Assembly (NCBI GenBank): GCA_964034945.1
Contig: OZ035960.1
Location: 52,012,706 to 52,076,705, forward strand
Reading direction: 5' to 3'
DNA: 64,000 nucleotides
Source of the DNA: Chrysopilus asiliformis
Lineage: Eukaryota; Arthropoda; Insecta; Diptera; Rhagionidae
Shown here: piece by piece, positions 21,745-33,560 of the stretch
Numbering within the stretch: position 1 is the first letter of the stretch
Layout: every line of letters begins with the position of its first letter
The notes under the pieces: generated by a model
Database searches by the model: none
What the model saw: the letters and a program-made list of their open reading frames with translations, nothing else
Told to the model about the DNA's origin: nothing
Position numbers and translations under genes: made by a program

Positions 21745-24700
21745 AGAACCCAAGTATCACCCAAAGAAATATTTTGTCCCTATGATAAAAATAATTTTGT
21801 AGATCTTGCTACAATTTTTCTTGTCCAATAAACAAATTTTTTGTCAGTATGAATGTGTTTTTGTCTATTTGAAAAATGTCTTTGTCATATTGATAAAAAG
21901 AATTATCCAGATGAAAAAAAAATTCAGAAAACTAAACTCGTTTGTTCAATTTTGTCATATTGATAAAATAATTTATCCTCATGATAAACCTAAAACATTA
22001 TTGTTTAAAGAATTTATCCATATGACAAAAATTTGATCCCAGGAAAAAAATTTGATCCCTGGTGAGTATCTAGACCAGGCCTCCGCACCATGTATGTAGT
22101 GATTTACTATTACTCGAAGAAATTTTATGTTTCTTCATATACTATAACACAAAATGAGAAAACGCATCTTTTTCATTTTTTACGCTCTTTCGCTTTTGAT
22201 GGAGACGTTTAAGAACAGTGGACTACACAATTTATCATGATGCGATTACAAAAATATAATAAGTTCCGTCGTGCAAAAAAACTTCTGGGGACGTATTTCC
22301 GGTTCTGTGCTTCGAAAAAACATGCGCTAAATTGCATTATGTTACCTGATAGGACAGCTGTTGTAATTTTTTATTCGACATGTAACTGCTAACTAGACAT
22401 TGACGGTTTTCATTATTTGTAGTTATTACATATTTGTTTTCCCAATCACACGACATAGTATTTGAATTTGAATATGAGCGCTTCATAATGGAAAATGAAA
22501 ACTAAAAAAATCGAAATTCTGAAAACATTTCGTACGTCAGTGTACTTTGGGAAGCAATTAGGTTTTTGGGGAGCAAATGTATACATCCGCACGCATCAAC
22601 AACAGAAATTATACTGAATGACTGTCGTAGGCTCGCTCCATCGATTGTTTGTCAATCGTTTGATTTCAGCTGCCGAAGTGGCCGTCGTCTACCAACACGT
22701 ATCATTGCGTTGGAGAGTCGAGTAAAAATGTTCATACATCGATTGTATTCTCGTAAAATTTGAATAAAAATGTTATCGTTGTGAGGAGCCAGGCGAGCCA
22801 AGGAGTGCCGAGCTCTGATCTAGACAGTTTAATTTTGTTTTAAATTTTTGAAATAGCTCACATTGAAACTTTTATTTGTATTTAACTATTCGTTTTACTT
22901 TTTTCATAGGTAACTAATATGCATTATCATGTTTACCGAGAATAGTAGAAGCGATAAATTAATTGATGTAAAAATTAATGGCTCTTCATTTAATTTGTAT
23001 TCTGGTTATTTTACATTTACAAAATACAGCAAAATATGTAAAGAAACTTGAAAGCCTTAAAGTTTTTGCATCAGTGTTGGCTTCAACAGGAAAAAGGACC
23101 ACTATTTAATTTCGTTGTATTTCGGTTAAAATGATGATTTTATTGTGTTGTATTTTCAGATGTCTTAAAACTTCGCCTTTTGCCGTTACTCGCTATCTTT
23201 ATTTATTCTCGAGATAGGTATGTGAAAATTCGATTTTGTCGAATTTTGCTTTAATGAATATCGACATGTTGCCACATTCTCGAGATATTTTAATTCCTTC
23301 AGACTTAAAATTGAAAAAAAAATAAAGACGGGGAAATTTTTTTTTGTGTTTTTTGATTAAAGATATACTTATGATATCAGATATTCTCCCTTTTTGGTTT
23401 AAAAATTCTTCAAAATTTTTTGTCGACAATTTTCGTCCTTTTTTTGTGGCTGGCATCTGGCCCCTTGGCCTTTTTATTTGCGCCACTGGATATGTTCATT
23501 GATTTCTTAAATATTCCGTGCAGTAATAATGTTGCTGGGGTAAACTTTAACAATATAGGGATTGGATTATTCTCAAATAGAATGTGACGTCAAACTTGAT
23601 CTTTGCTCCCTTCTCCCTTTCCAGTCGTCACACTTCATTACGCTTGGTTGCACCCCCTCTCTCCTAAGTTGTGACGTATTTTCGAGGCAGCCCCTTAAAA
23701 ATAATACTGTTTTTTGTATTTTTTTTATTATTATAAAATTAAACCTCATTTTATGTTATGATTTCCAGGGAAGCGAAAGAACAAAAAAGAAATTTTCCAC
23801 ATTAAAACTCATGTCCCAACTTTTTGAAACCGCACAAAAATCCGCCGGGACAAAAATGCGAAGAATTGTTATTTAGCCCATGCAAGAAATAAGTGAATAA
23901 AAGTCCCCAGGAATTTTTTGCCGGTTATCTTGATTGAATTCAGCTAAAACACCAGAGATGAAAATATTGCGAAATTTTTGGCCTCCGGATTATAGGTGAC
24001 ATCCATCAAATACCAAACATACTGCGACACAGACAGACTTTTGAAGGACCTGTACGTAGCTGAAGTTTTAACAAAATTCCCGGCGATTTTCAGTCATAAG
24101 CAAAAAGTGTTCGCGATTTCGTCTTCATGCCGCTGCATTCTGAATTTCTCTTTGATTCTTTGATGTTAGTAAATTCCCGATCATTCCTTTTGAACATTTT
24201 ACAACAAAAAAAAACACACACACACACGCAAACTTAAATATCAAAACAATAAAAGGGATTAGACTGAAATAAACAGCAAACTGGGATTTTTAATCCTTTG
24301 TAATAATCCAATGCCGCCGCCAAGTATTCGGAATTGATAGTCTGTTTGTTTTACTTTTCAGAAGGTAGTGCGGTATATAACCTAAAATTCACCAAAGTCC
24401 CATCTTAAATCATTTTGGAATTTTTAAGTTTTTACCTATTCGCGACAATCGTCTCTTCTATTCATCAGAAATTTTCCAGGTATCCGTAAAGAAGAATCGC
24501 TGTTGGTATTTAAAATCATTTGGCGTCTGATTTCGATTTCGAAAATTCGATGAAAAAAATTCTGTTTTTTTTTTGGCAGTCACAGCGGAAAGATTAATTT
24601 TCTTATTGTCATCTTTATTCCTGGAGTTTTGGACTCATTCCACATTGAGAACAAAGCAAAGCTATGTTAATACTCGTATATTTACAAAAGAGTTATTAAG

Positions 24701-25520
24701 AAATTTTGGTACTTGATTAATGTTATAGCGTGACCATCACAGTAGAATTTTTTTTCCGTTTCCTCCAAGTCTTTTAAGTTCTCCCATTAACACAGTTTTT
24801 TATTGTATTAAATGGATGTTTTTATAAAAGGAAATCGCATTTTAAATAGATATATAAATTATTTTAGTGCAAAGCACGAGGCTACTGGCCATAATTGACT
24901 TGGTAAACAACCACTATCTACAGTTATAATGTTTTCCTTCTTCGTAGTTTAGTATAAGGAAAATGAATAATGATCTGTACAAGCTAATAACTGGCTGGCA
25001 TGAAAGAACGTGTTAAATTTTCTTTTTCCAAGTTTCACTACTTCCGGTTAACAAAAGTTGAATAAAATTTCCATAACAATTATTTATTGGCCAAAATATA
25101 CGATTGAAAAAAATGTTACATATGAAGAATGGCTAGAAACAATATTTTATATGAAAAAACATCACATGACAAAAACAATTAATATAAATTTTGTAACTCT
25201 TTGACCTCGCATGCTCAAAAAACTTCCATATATGATACATACCTTGTTAACAGTATATAAAATTATTTAATGCTTTTTAGAGCAACTGGCATTTTTTAAA
25301 CCTGATTTTAATTTTTATTCCATACTGCGGAGGTTCCCACAAAGGGGTGCAGGAACCAATTTTTGGAGATGCGAGAAGGACTTTTTGATTCGTGAGAAAA
25401 AGTTATAAATTCATCTAAACTATACTTGAATTTGTCTTCCTTACACAATTCTAAAATTGAATTCAGTGTAATAAAGTGATTTAGTATTCAATTTTAGGAT
25501 CTAATGGACAAACATTTTAA
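21745..25520. other. No gene recognised
   Basis: Contains a local direct repeat TTTGTCATATTGATAAAA (21887 and 21952 areas), a short (AC)n tract at 24213-24228, and a GTGACG..GTCACACTT stretch near 23583-23680. Nothing could be assigned to a gene. Confidence 0.4.
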
Positions 25521-25534
25521 AAATTTTAAATTTT

Positions 25535-25625
25535 AAACACGTAAAAATTTTTGCCTACAGGCGGCTTATTTATCTACAAATTTTTGCCTGTGGCGGCTCT
25601 TTATTAAAAGTTTTTTGCCTGCGGC
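25535..25625. repeat. Three GCCTGCGGC motif units
   Basis: TTTTTGCCTACAGGCGGC, TTTTTGCCTGTGGCGGC and TTTTTTGCCTGCGGCATG lie within 90 bases. The same motif occurs in the hAT-like family G (32865, 33525, 36880, 49730), so this may be a fragment of that family. Confidence 0.5.
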
Positions 25626-25793
25626 ATGTTTTTCTTATTTTTCCCCATATTTTTCCCATATATTACCCCATATGTTTTACTATCAAAAAATTGGAATTTC
25701 AAATTTCAATTTTGTCAAAAATTTGCAAATATTCAGAATAAAAAAGGAATTTCTCAACATTTCCTTTTGATTTTTACTTTCGGTCAGCTTATA

Positions 25794-26719
25794 GGGGAAA
25801 GTGGTCACCATTCGTACGCGGGGCACATTCGTACATCGAATATTTTTCAAGCCATAGCTCCAACTCAGAACATGTCCACACATGTTTTTTCTGTATATTA
25901 ACCCAGCCACGTGTCAGCGAAGTTTGACTTCAATTTCATTGCAGCGAGTGGAAAAACCAGGACCCATCTGTTTTTTCGCGCGAAAAATAAATTGGTGCCC
26001 TTATTTTCCACTCGTGATATAATATATTTTTTCACAGTAAGTACAGCTAACAATATTTTTTTTAGTGAGGAAAAGTGACTAAATTAATTTGTTGAATGAA
26101 AATCGTGTTTATGTATTACCGTTTTCCAGAAAAGTTACTTATTCAGTATTATTTGGTTTGGGGCACATTCGTACAAAAAAAGGGGGCACATTCGTGCTAG
26201 AACTTTTGGTATGTTTAAATTTCCAATTGATTTGCGCACTTATAATGTGAAGTGATGAAAAGGTATTTTTCGTTATTATGAAGTTATTTATTTTTAATTT
26301 TTGAATTGTTTTAAATTTTATGTTTTTTTTTTCCTTTTTGAATTATTTTATGTTATTTACTTAAAAAGACTCAATTTGAAAGATTTTTTCTGCGATTTTT
26401 TGCTGAATTTAATAAAGATTAGTTTTTTTAACTTTTTATGTTTGATTCTTGTTTTATTTCGTATATATATATGCTTCCCATAGGTTCCCCATGACATGTA
26501 CGAAAGTGCCCCACTAGGGGGGTAGATTCGTACAATTTTCGACTTTCGGCAAAAAGGCAACTGTTTAATTATTAGTTGATTTTCATATTCTTTTTGATAT
26601 CTTTGTATTAGCTGGATATCTATAATATCCAGTTAAACGAAATAGACAGTAAGTTGAGCGTTATGCACGACATTACAATCAAAAACACAAAAAGTGTACG
26701 AAGGGTGACCACTTTCCCC
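25794..26719. mobile_element. TIR element with reiterated terminal motif, 926 bp
   Basis: Inverted ends GGGGAAAGTGGTCACC and GGTGACCACTTTCCCC, extending through ATTCGTAC and GTACGAAG with about one mismatch in 24. TA on both sides (25792-25793, 26720-26721); because the junction is palindromic, AT is also possible. The motif GGGCACATTCGTAC or its complement recurs inside at about 25820, 26160, 26185, 26500 and 26520. No coding capacity. Confidence 0.8.
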
Positions 26720-27009
26720 TATTTAGATAAAAGTTATTCATATCGACCCCTCCGTGTCACTTGACGTAGAACATTATTCAATGTCAAATTTTTATATTAC
26801 TAAAACATGAAACTCGTTAACTGTCTTGAGATGTTTAGAGTTCAAATTGAACAATTTTCTTCCAAAATCCGCAAAAAATTAGAAGTCTTCCCAAAGCCAA
26901 GTTGTATCGAAAAATGTCAGAAGATTTAGACCATCAAAGAGATACAAATGCCTTGCACGGAAGCGTTAAAATATATTACTTATAATTTTTCAAAAAAAAA
27001 ATATAAAAA

Positions 27010-27425
27010 CCTAACCTCTGGATTAACGCAACGCGAACGCATCTAAATCGCACAAACTGTCACGCAGCGCAACATTTCAGCGGCAGAGCCCAATGGCATC
27101 TCGTGAAGTAGTACAAATGGCATAATATAAAGTGGTATAAAGTTGGCAAAATTACAAAAATGGATAATTTTGAAGCGATAATTTGCTATGTTGGTCTTTA
27201 TCTTGGTTATTTATATGTTATTGCACTAAGGCTATCAATTTTTCCTCGAACGACATTGCCCTAATCTCACTTTATGAACTGTCAACGCAGAATTCTGCGG
27301 CAAAGTTAGAAATTTGCATACTTTTGCGTTCACTGCGTTCACTGTGCTCACTTCAAATGATTTCTATGGAACAAACTTGTAAGTGACAGTTTTTGCGTTC
27401 GCGTTGCGTTCATTGGGCTCCAGGC
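27010..27425. mobile_element. MITE candidate with AACGCAACGCGAACGC arms
   Basis: The left arm has AACGCAACGCGAACGC then AAACTGTCA. The right arm is inverted: TGACAGTTTTTGCGTTCGCG then TTGCGTT. The right end continues CATTGGGCTCCAGGC, and a GAGCCCAATGGC piece also occurs at 27086. No exact duplication was found. Arms are CG-rich against an AT-rich background. Confidence 0.65.
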
Positions 27426-27487
27426 ACAAGAAAACATAATTTGTAAAAGGCAGTGAAAACCTATAGATATTAAAAAACTAACCAGTA

Positions 27488-28429
27488 GGGTCAGGTAGGG
27501 TGAAGTGGTCCGCGTTTTTATTATAGGCCATAAAATGGTCAAAAATTGGACATTTTGCATGATAAAAATTCCAATTTTTTCAAATCGCAAGCGCAGGACC
27601 TAAGCTAACTTTCCGCATTCACAGATTGCCAACTTTTTGACACTAAATTTAATTTTTAGGCATTTACCGAAAACTTTGATTTTTCGATTTTTTCAAAATG
27701 GTAGGGAGAAGTGGTCCACCCGCAATTTTTTTCCAGAAATCGCATAAACATAAAATTAACTGACAAATAAAAGTTTAATCATGAAGTTTGATCAAAAATA
27801 TGGTTTATTCGAAAGTAACAAATGAGCGTTTGGTCTGTTTTGGTGTTGGTTCCTTCGGTGTAATTGTTAAGCGTCGCTTTCCGGCGGCTTTTTCTGCTTC
27901 TCTAATTCAGCTCGATTTTCGGGAGAAGTTATAATCGAGCTTCGCATCGATTTTCGGCCATGATTCTAAACACTCAAAATAACTCATAAAAAAAACTTCA
28001 AAACACGAAATATGACATTGACAGGGTGGACCACTTCACCCTACCAAACGTGGACCACTTCTCCCTACCGACGCTATTTTGCGCGGAATGACGCTGCTTC
28101 AACAATTGTGGAAAAAAGTGCAGAAATTCGGTGGATTTACAAAGTTCATAATGTAGACAACATTTTAGATTGATTAGCTTATTGAAATTGATGAAGAATT
28201 TGTCAAAATGTTGTTGAATGTGAATACTTGCGAAAACTTTCAACAACGTTTTTTTGGCACTGAGCTGTGAGAGTGAGTAAATATACGTCTGCACACTTCA
28301 ATGACTAATAGAAAACAAGCTGTCATCAAGAGAAACCGATGAGAGTTGCATATTATGTTCTAATGTCACTATTACTAAAAAAAAAATGTGGTGGACCACT
28401 TCTCCCTACGGATCACTTCACCCTACCCC
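27488..28429. mobile_element. TIR element with six terminal-motif copies, 942 bp
   Basis: Ends GGTAGGGTGAAGTGGTCC and, inverted, GATCACTTCACCCTACC, with TA at 27486-27487 and 28430-28431. The motif GTAGGGWGAAGTGGTCC recurs inside at about 27702 and, inverted, at about 28024, 28049 and 28391. Length and the AGTGGTC core match the element at 25794-26719, suggesting one group. No coding capacity. Confidence 0.8.
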
Positions 28430-28549
28430 TACTAGAACATAAATTTTAAATTTTCATGTATGTAAACATACTGTCGTTGTAGATAAAAATTTGAAGCATG
28501 TGTAGAGGTTAGTGAGCCAAATGTGGATGACTCTGTTCCAAACAAGAAT

Positions 28550-28815
28550 AGGGTTTTTTTTTCTACACCAAACTGATTTAAATATTTTATTTTTTAATGA
28601 CTAGAATTTGTAATCCAAATTCGGGTAAAATCAAACCGTGTTCAGATAAAATTGGTATTTTCTCTAATTTTCTGGTGTTTTAATTCCAATTTTATATATA
28701 CAGGAAAATTTTAACCCAGCTTTGCGGAGTTAAAACACTAAAAAAAAGCTCTATTTAAATTTAAAATTTAAAAAAGATGCTGATGAAATCGGGTACACAC
28801 CGCCAAATTTTTCTG
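28550..28815 (+). repeat. Dispersed repeat, pair with 3337-3596
   Basis: Same block order as 3337-3596, heavily diverged: CTGATTTAAATATTTTATTT, GTAATCCAAATTCGGGTAAA, CCCAGCTTTGCGGAGTTAA, GGGTACACACCGCC. Confidence 0.5.
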
Positions 28816-29108
28816 TGTGTTATGGAGTATAAAAATACCATAAGAATTGTCTTTTGGATAAAAGTGGGAAGTTTACTTACCGTACCATCATTAGCTTTTT
28901 TCAAAAAATTAATTTTCGTTCGTGACGTCGTGTTTAATTTATTTCAATTTTTTGTTCTAATTTCCATTTTACCTTTTTGACTAAGTTTTTTAAACGTTTT
29001 TAACTTTCCTGACATCAATAAACATTTAGAAACCGCAAAAAAATTTTTAAAAAACAAAGACATGAAAATTATTACGACGTCACCATCATAAAACAAAGAA
29101 ACATAGTA

Positions 29109-29158
29109 AATTCCCATCCTGAAGATGACTACAAACGTAGTCGAAACGTCGAGGAATT
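29109..29158 (+). ncRNA. Hammerhead-ribozyme-like motif (candidate)
   Basis: The order fits a type I hammerhead: stem I strand AATTCC (29109-29114), core CTGAAGA (29119-29125), stem II GACTAC / GTAGTC with an AAAC loop (29127-29142), core GAAAC (29143-29147), then GTC, with GAGGAATT (29151-29158) closing stem I by TC/GA and AATTCC/GGAATT around a two-base bulge. Stem III would be the self-complementary ACGT, as in dimeric hammerheads. One extra T (29126) follows CTGAAGA, which departs from the canonical core. Penelope-like elements are known to carry hammerheads, but similar GTCGAAACGTC motifs also occur in retroelement tails. No reverse transcriptase is seen nearby. Confidence 0.45.
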
Positions 29159-29159
29159 A

Positions 29160-30537
29160 ACATTAATTAATAAATAATGAAGGATTTACAAAGAAAACAC
29201 TCTTTGATTTAAAAACAACCTACAAATGACCGATGAGCCCGCTTCAAATAATTAATAAAATATAAAATAACGGTCGATAACAAATTAATAAAAAGTGGGA
29301 ACGTAAGATTTTGATCAATTCAAGGCATTAAACATTCCTTTTTACCCGGCGGTTTTTGGAAATTCCCGACTTTTTACCCTGCGGTTTTTTGAAATACACC
29401 AGTATGAAAACAGAACCACTGTTTTTTCTGTGATTTTAGATTTTACCGAAATAATCTAGGATATTCAGTAGAAGACTTTTCCCGAATTCGCATTTAATTT
29501 TTATGTTCCCCAAACAAACATTCGTTATGTCCGAAAAGGATGATTTCCAAGGAAGAAAGATCCAGGAACTTCAAGAAGCTTCCACGAACCTTTTCAAAGC
29601 AGCTAAAGGCAACACATCGCATAAATAACTCCATAAAAGGCGGAATAATTTATTTATTTATTAGCTAAACTACACACCTTCTAATAAGTCGCTTTCTTAA
29701 TTATTTTCGAGCCTAGAAGGTAAATATATAAATGCCACTTAATGAAACGATGAATCTATTATGAGCTTCTGGGTATGTCCTTCAAATTGGTCAGAGCCTT
29801 GTGAGTGATACTACCTTAACCATCCTATTTTGTCGCAGTCAATGGTTGGTCAATGGTCAAGTCTCGTTAGTTTTAAATAACTCTCGTACAATTTCAAGAA
29901 TTTTAATCAAAAGATCCCCAAAATTAGTTCAAATTGCATTTTATTAATTTAAAACACCACGTAAAACGTCAAGCTGCTAACTTTACAACGAAAAAGATCT
30001 CGACCAGGTAAAACTATTTTTTTAAAGAAGAAAATAATAACTTTGGGTTATTATAACTGGGCATGTGCGGCCGAGATAGTTAATTAGACGTCATAAAACT
30101 TATAGCGTCATCAAAGTGTTATTTTTTCGAAAATTTATGAGCCTCGATAAGGTTTTCGTTGGAATGGCTTGTTGCATGCAATTTGATTCTGAAAAGTTCT
30201 TGTTTTAACGCGCACGAAATTTATTTTTTCACTCGTACCGTGTTATTGCTGTAATTATTGTGGTGAAATTTTAATTTTATAGCATATTATTATTGTTATT
30301 AGGGATTTTACCTTGTGCTGGAATTTTGACCCATTCTTTAATGGCCGCTACTTTGTGTTGTAAAAAGAATTTTTTTGCATGTTGGTATTTCCTTTTGTAC
30401 AATTTAGTTTTAGTTTACCTGGTCTCGGTTTTATATAGATATAAAGGTGTATTCAGCTTCGTATCATTTGATATAGTAAAAAAATGGGGTTATTGTCGAA
30501 TGTCTATATTACTTTGCAGCGAAATAATTATATTTAG
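29160..30537. other. No gene recognised
   Basis: Nothing assignable apart from the local pair TTTTTACCCGGCGGTTTTTGG and TTTTTACCCTGCGGTTTTTTG near 29340-29390. Confidence 0.4.
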
Positions 30538-30835
30538 ATGAGAGCTGAAATCATAGAAAAATGTCACACAAAATTCCAATTCCAATCTTTGAGTCTTCAA
30601 AAATTATTGGGAATACAAATGAAAAACCGCCGTTTTCCAATAGATTGCGCTAGAAGTAAAATGTTGGTCAAAAATGTCAAATCACAAACGTCAAGTGACA
30701 AGTTAGGCATCTGGGAACAACTTTTGCCTTTTGCCTTCAATTCGAAAAAATCTGCGGCTGAGGCGCGTCGAATGATTGTAAAAACTTATGGTAAGGCTTC
30801 TATTAGTGAAAAAAACGTGTGACACGAAACACAAG
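30538..30835 (+). pseudogene. Mariner transposase N-terminal relic
   Basis: The frame's second half reads LPFAFNSKKSAAEARRM, then IVKTYGKASISEKN. This matches the first helix-turn-helix region of mariner transposases (F..K..AAEA...L...YGE.A.SE.TCR.W). The frame then continues as TCDTKHKKC in a shifted register and stops, just upstream of a MITE insertion at 30851. Possible downstream continuation is at about 31786-31860 (RRKRFDLAEYLLESDPEL), which resembles the linker before the catalytic domain. No DGAP or SPDL catalytic motif is seen. It is a decayed fragment; the upstream half of the ORF has no recognised similarity. Confidence 0.65.
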
Positions 30836-30962
30836 AAGTGCTAGGTTTAAAGGTGCCGCTCCACATGAGAGTAAATACGCGAGTAACTCTCAAAAACTCT
30901 CGAGAGTTACTCGCAGGAGTTTGTCCATTTGAGAGTTAATTTCGGCGACAGTTCGCAGAAAC

Positions 30963-31243
30963 CACGGCATACAGACAAACAAGGTATGCTGTAAACTTTT
31001 GATAGTCAGGTGTGACGTCATTTGTGCCGATTTTTTTTAATTAATTTTTATGTTTATTGATCACTATTTAATGCAATCAGTCCACTAATTTACAAATATC
31101 TTATTTAGATCGCACAAATTTAAAAAAAAACCACCCAGAATACAAAATTCCTTCTGCACTTGACGAACTAATCGGCACAAGTGACGTAGCAACGAAATGT
31201 CAGATTTGAGTTTACAGCATACCTTGTTTGTCTCTATGCCGTG
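30963..31243. mobile_element. 281-bp MITE with 8-bp TSD inside family C
   Basis: Inverted ends CACGGCATACAGACAAACAA and the counterpart TTGTTTGTCTCTATGCCGTG, then GGTATGCTGTAAACT facing AGTTTACAGCATACC. GCAGAAAC flanks both sides (30955-30962, 31244-31251). Family C copy 2 has a single GCAGAAAC at the same place (near 60927). An 8-bp duplication suggests hAT-type mobilisation. Confidence 0.88.
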
Positions 31244-31253
31244 GCAGAAACTA

Positions 31254-31523
31254 CACTCAGAGAAAAAAAATAGTAAATCTAACTACTTTGTAATGGGAAA
31301 TCGTGACTATTACTAAAATAGCTAATTCTAATTACAAAATAATTAATTTCAATTGAAAAAATAGTAAAATTAACTACAAAATAGAAAATTTTACTACTAA
31401 GTAGTTAAATTTCATATAAAAATTGTCATTTTTGACTATTTTTCTAATTGAAAATAACTATTTTAGTAATAGTCACGATTTCCCATTATAAAATAGTAAA
31501 ATTTACTATCTTTTCTCTGCGTG
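31254..31523. mobile_element. TA-flanked MITE, family A copy 2
   Basis: Inverted ends CACTCAGAGAAAAAAAATAG and CTATCTTTTCTCTGCGTG with TA duplicated at 31252-31253 and 31524-31525. The arms contain GTAAATCTAACTA, GGGAAATCGTGACTATTAC and their complements. Excising it restores CAGAAACTAGCTAGCG, matching CAGAAACTAGCTCGCG in family C copy 2. Confidence 0.9.
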
Positions 31524-32218
31524 TAGCTAGCGGGTTTTTGCGAGTTTCTGCGAGCGACTCTCAGAGAAGTGTCCATTTGCGAGTAGCTGCTATCGAGAGG
31601 TTCTTGCCGGCATTTACTCTCATGTGGAGCGGCAACTTTTGGCCCTGCGCTACTTCTTCGATATCTTATGAAAATATGGATGTAACGATTAAAGAAATCT
31701 CGCGATGGCTACTTTATGAAAAAACTTTATTAATGAAATACTAATTTGCTGGATGAAAAACCGAGAAGGCCGTCTTTCTACGTTGAAGTCTGCATCAAGA
31801 AGGAAGAGATTTGATTTAGCCGAATATCTACTAGAAAGCGACCCAGAGCTTGTGGTAAGCAGATGCTGAACTACGAACGTTCTGGCGCTAGGCGCTGAGC
31901 GCCATATTTAAATATTAAAAAATATAACACGGAATACGATCGTAATCGTATCGATTGGGATTTGCCTGCCGTTGTTAGTAGAAAATATTAAAAACAACAT
32001 ACAAGTTCCGATCTTATGATTACGATCGTCTTCCTAAATAGGCCCCTCGAAAACTTCTGAACCGCTCGATCAATTGGCATGGCATAAAGAATTTTTTCGT
32101 TAGCCCCCGCCCCGACTATCTCACAGATCACTGAATTTATTTTCATCGGGTTATTACCACTGAATAGTTCGTGCACTAATGGAGATTCTTTGCAATTTAA
32201 ATTTACCCACCGTTTCCT

Positions 32219-32990
32219 TTACCTGGGATGACTTTTTATACCCCTTATGCGGAAACCAAAGGGTATATTTGCCTTACCGTTTGTAACGCCAAGATCCCGT
32301 CATCACACACAAAAATGAATTACACCAGTGTGTTTAGAATGATAAAAAAGTTGAATTTAGCATGTCCGTCTGTCCGTCCGTCTGTTGGTCCGTCCGTCTG
32401 TTGCGCGGATTGCGGGCGCACGGATTAAGCTAGAGACTTCAAATTTCGCGTAGATTCGTTTTTCGTAAAATTCGAGTCTAAGTTCGTTAATGGGGGGTCC
32501 CATACGAACGAAAAAGTTTTTTGTGAATATCTCAAAAACGGTGAATTTTATCAAAAAAGTGCAAGAACAAAAGTTATTTAGGATATGATTCTACATAAAA
32601 CTCCCATACATCAAAATCCGATTGGAATAAATTTTAAAAAATCTTATTGGAAAGTTTGACTTCAAAGTGGAATTTTGGTATAACTGTTCGCCGTTTACTT
32701 AAATCACCAGATTGGCAATTATAGCTTTTGTTATGTTTTTCTTTAGAATACAACAGAAGTTACGCAGTTAAAGACAAATGTATGTCATAATCAAAAATAT
32801 TTTAATAAAATGCGCTGCAGGGGATTTTTTTTCTTAAATAAATACGCGATGAAGGTAGAAATTGATGAAAAGCTGCGCCGCAGGCGAAAAACTTCGGTTT
32901 CAAAACTAAATCGAGATATCCGGGTCAAAAATTTAGATTCCAGGACAGCATCAGGGACTTTCTAAGCGCATCCGATGTGGTCATCCTAGG
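32219..32990. mobile_element. hAT-like family G copy containing element E
   Basis: The right end is TGGTCATCCTA preceded by AGATTCCAGGACAGCATCAG. The left end TACCTGGGATGAC is a degraded TAGGGTGACCA. Inside are GCGCCGCAGGCGAAAAACTT and GCGCTGCAGGGGATTTTT, typical for this family. Family G ends (TAGGGTGACCATACGTCCC and complement) are of the hAT kind. Element E occupies 32233-32740. Confidence 0.5.
32233..32740 (+). repeat. Element E copy 1 (unclassified)
   Basis: Shared order in all copies: TTTATACCC..ATG.(T/C)GAAACCAAAGGGTATA, CTTACCGTTTGTAACGCC, GAATTACACCAGTGTGTTTA, a GTCC-rich tract, GATTGCGGGCGCACGGATT, AATATCTCAAAAACGG, AAAGTTATTTAGGATATG, ACTTCAAAGTGGAATTTT and GGCAATTATAGCTTTTGTTA. 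No coding capacity. The last part forms an ATTGCCA/TGGCAAT hairpin in better copies. Confidence 0.75.
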
Positions 32991-33290
32991 CTCGAGATAC
33001 TTACTATCTCGTATGCCCCTGATACGATTTACATCGAGTTTTTACCAATAGATTGGTGATTTTAGTGCGATTCCAAAGATCTAGGAAAATCCTGTATTAA
33101 TAAGATAAATGACCTTTTTTTTGCTCATTTGTTTTGTGAAAGTTTATACAGTAGAGGTTTTACTGCTCGGTAATCTCTAATTTAATGTCAAAATTTTGAC
33201 AAAATTAAGAAAACACCACTTTCTTAAGAGATGCTAAGAAAGTAATTTCTGGACTTGGTTTCAGTGTATCGAAAACAGATTAAAAATTTT

Positions 33291-33560
33291 TAACCCGCCA
33301 ACGACGGGTCTACATTCTAATATGTGTCTAATTAATAAGGGATCATGCGTCCCAGAATGGCCAATATAATCCCGGATTTAGACATGTTATCCCCGCGTCT
33401 CGGAAACACAATTTTTGTCCTGGATTTTCAAATTTAATCTTATAGTCTATCAAACAAAAAACAATCACTTAATATGAAAATAATATTTTACTTCAACTGC
33501 ATGTTGCTATAAATTACTTGTTTTTCGCCTGCGGCGCATTTTTTGAACAGTTCTCCACCA
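33291..33560. repeat. Helitron-like 3' end next to a family G fragment
   Basis: At 33291-33311 there is a Helitron-type hairpin ACCCGCCAACGACGGGT. From 33336 the hAT-like family G left end follows (TAAGGGATCATGCGTCCCAG, ATCCCGGATTTAGAC, CCGCGTCTCGG, TTTTTGTCCTGGATTTT), then TTTTTCGCCTGCGGCGC near 33520. Both are truncated. Confidence 0.45.

Larger units (their letters stand above)
30851..31637. mobile_element. Harbinger-type MITE, family C copy 1, with two inserts
   Basis: Ends AGGTGCCGCTCCACATGAG and TCATGTGGAGCGGCAACT, same as the clean copy at 60657-61037. Arms carry GAGTAACTCTC, CTCTCGAGAGTTACTCGC and TTTGCGAGTTTCTGCGAGCG. Flanks here are TAA and TTT, so the TWA duplication has decayed. 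Contains the elements at 30963-31243 and 31254-31523 and lacks about 150 bases of the centre of copy 2. Confidence 0.85.
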
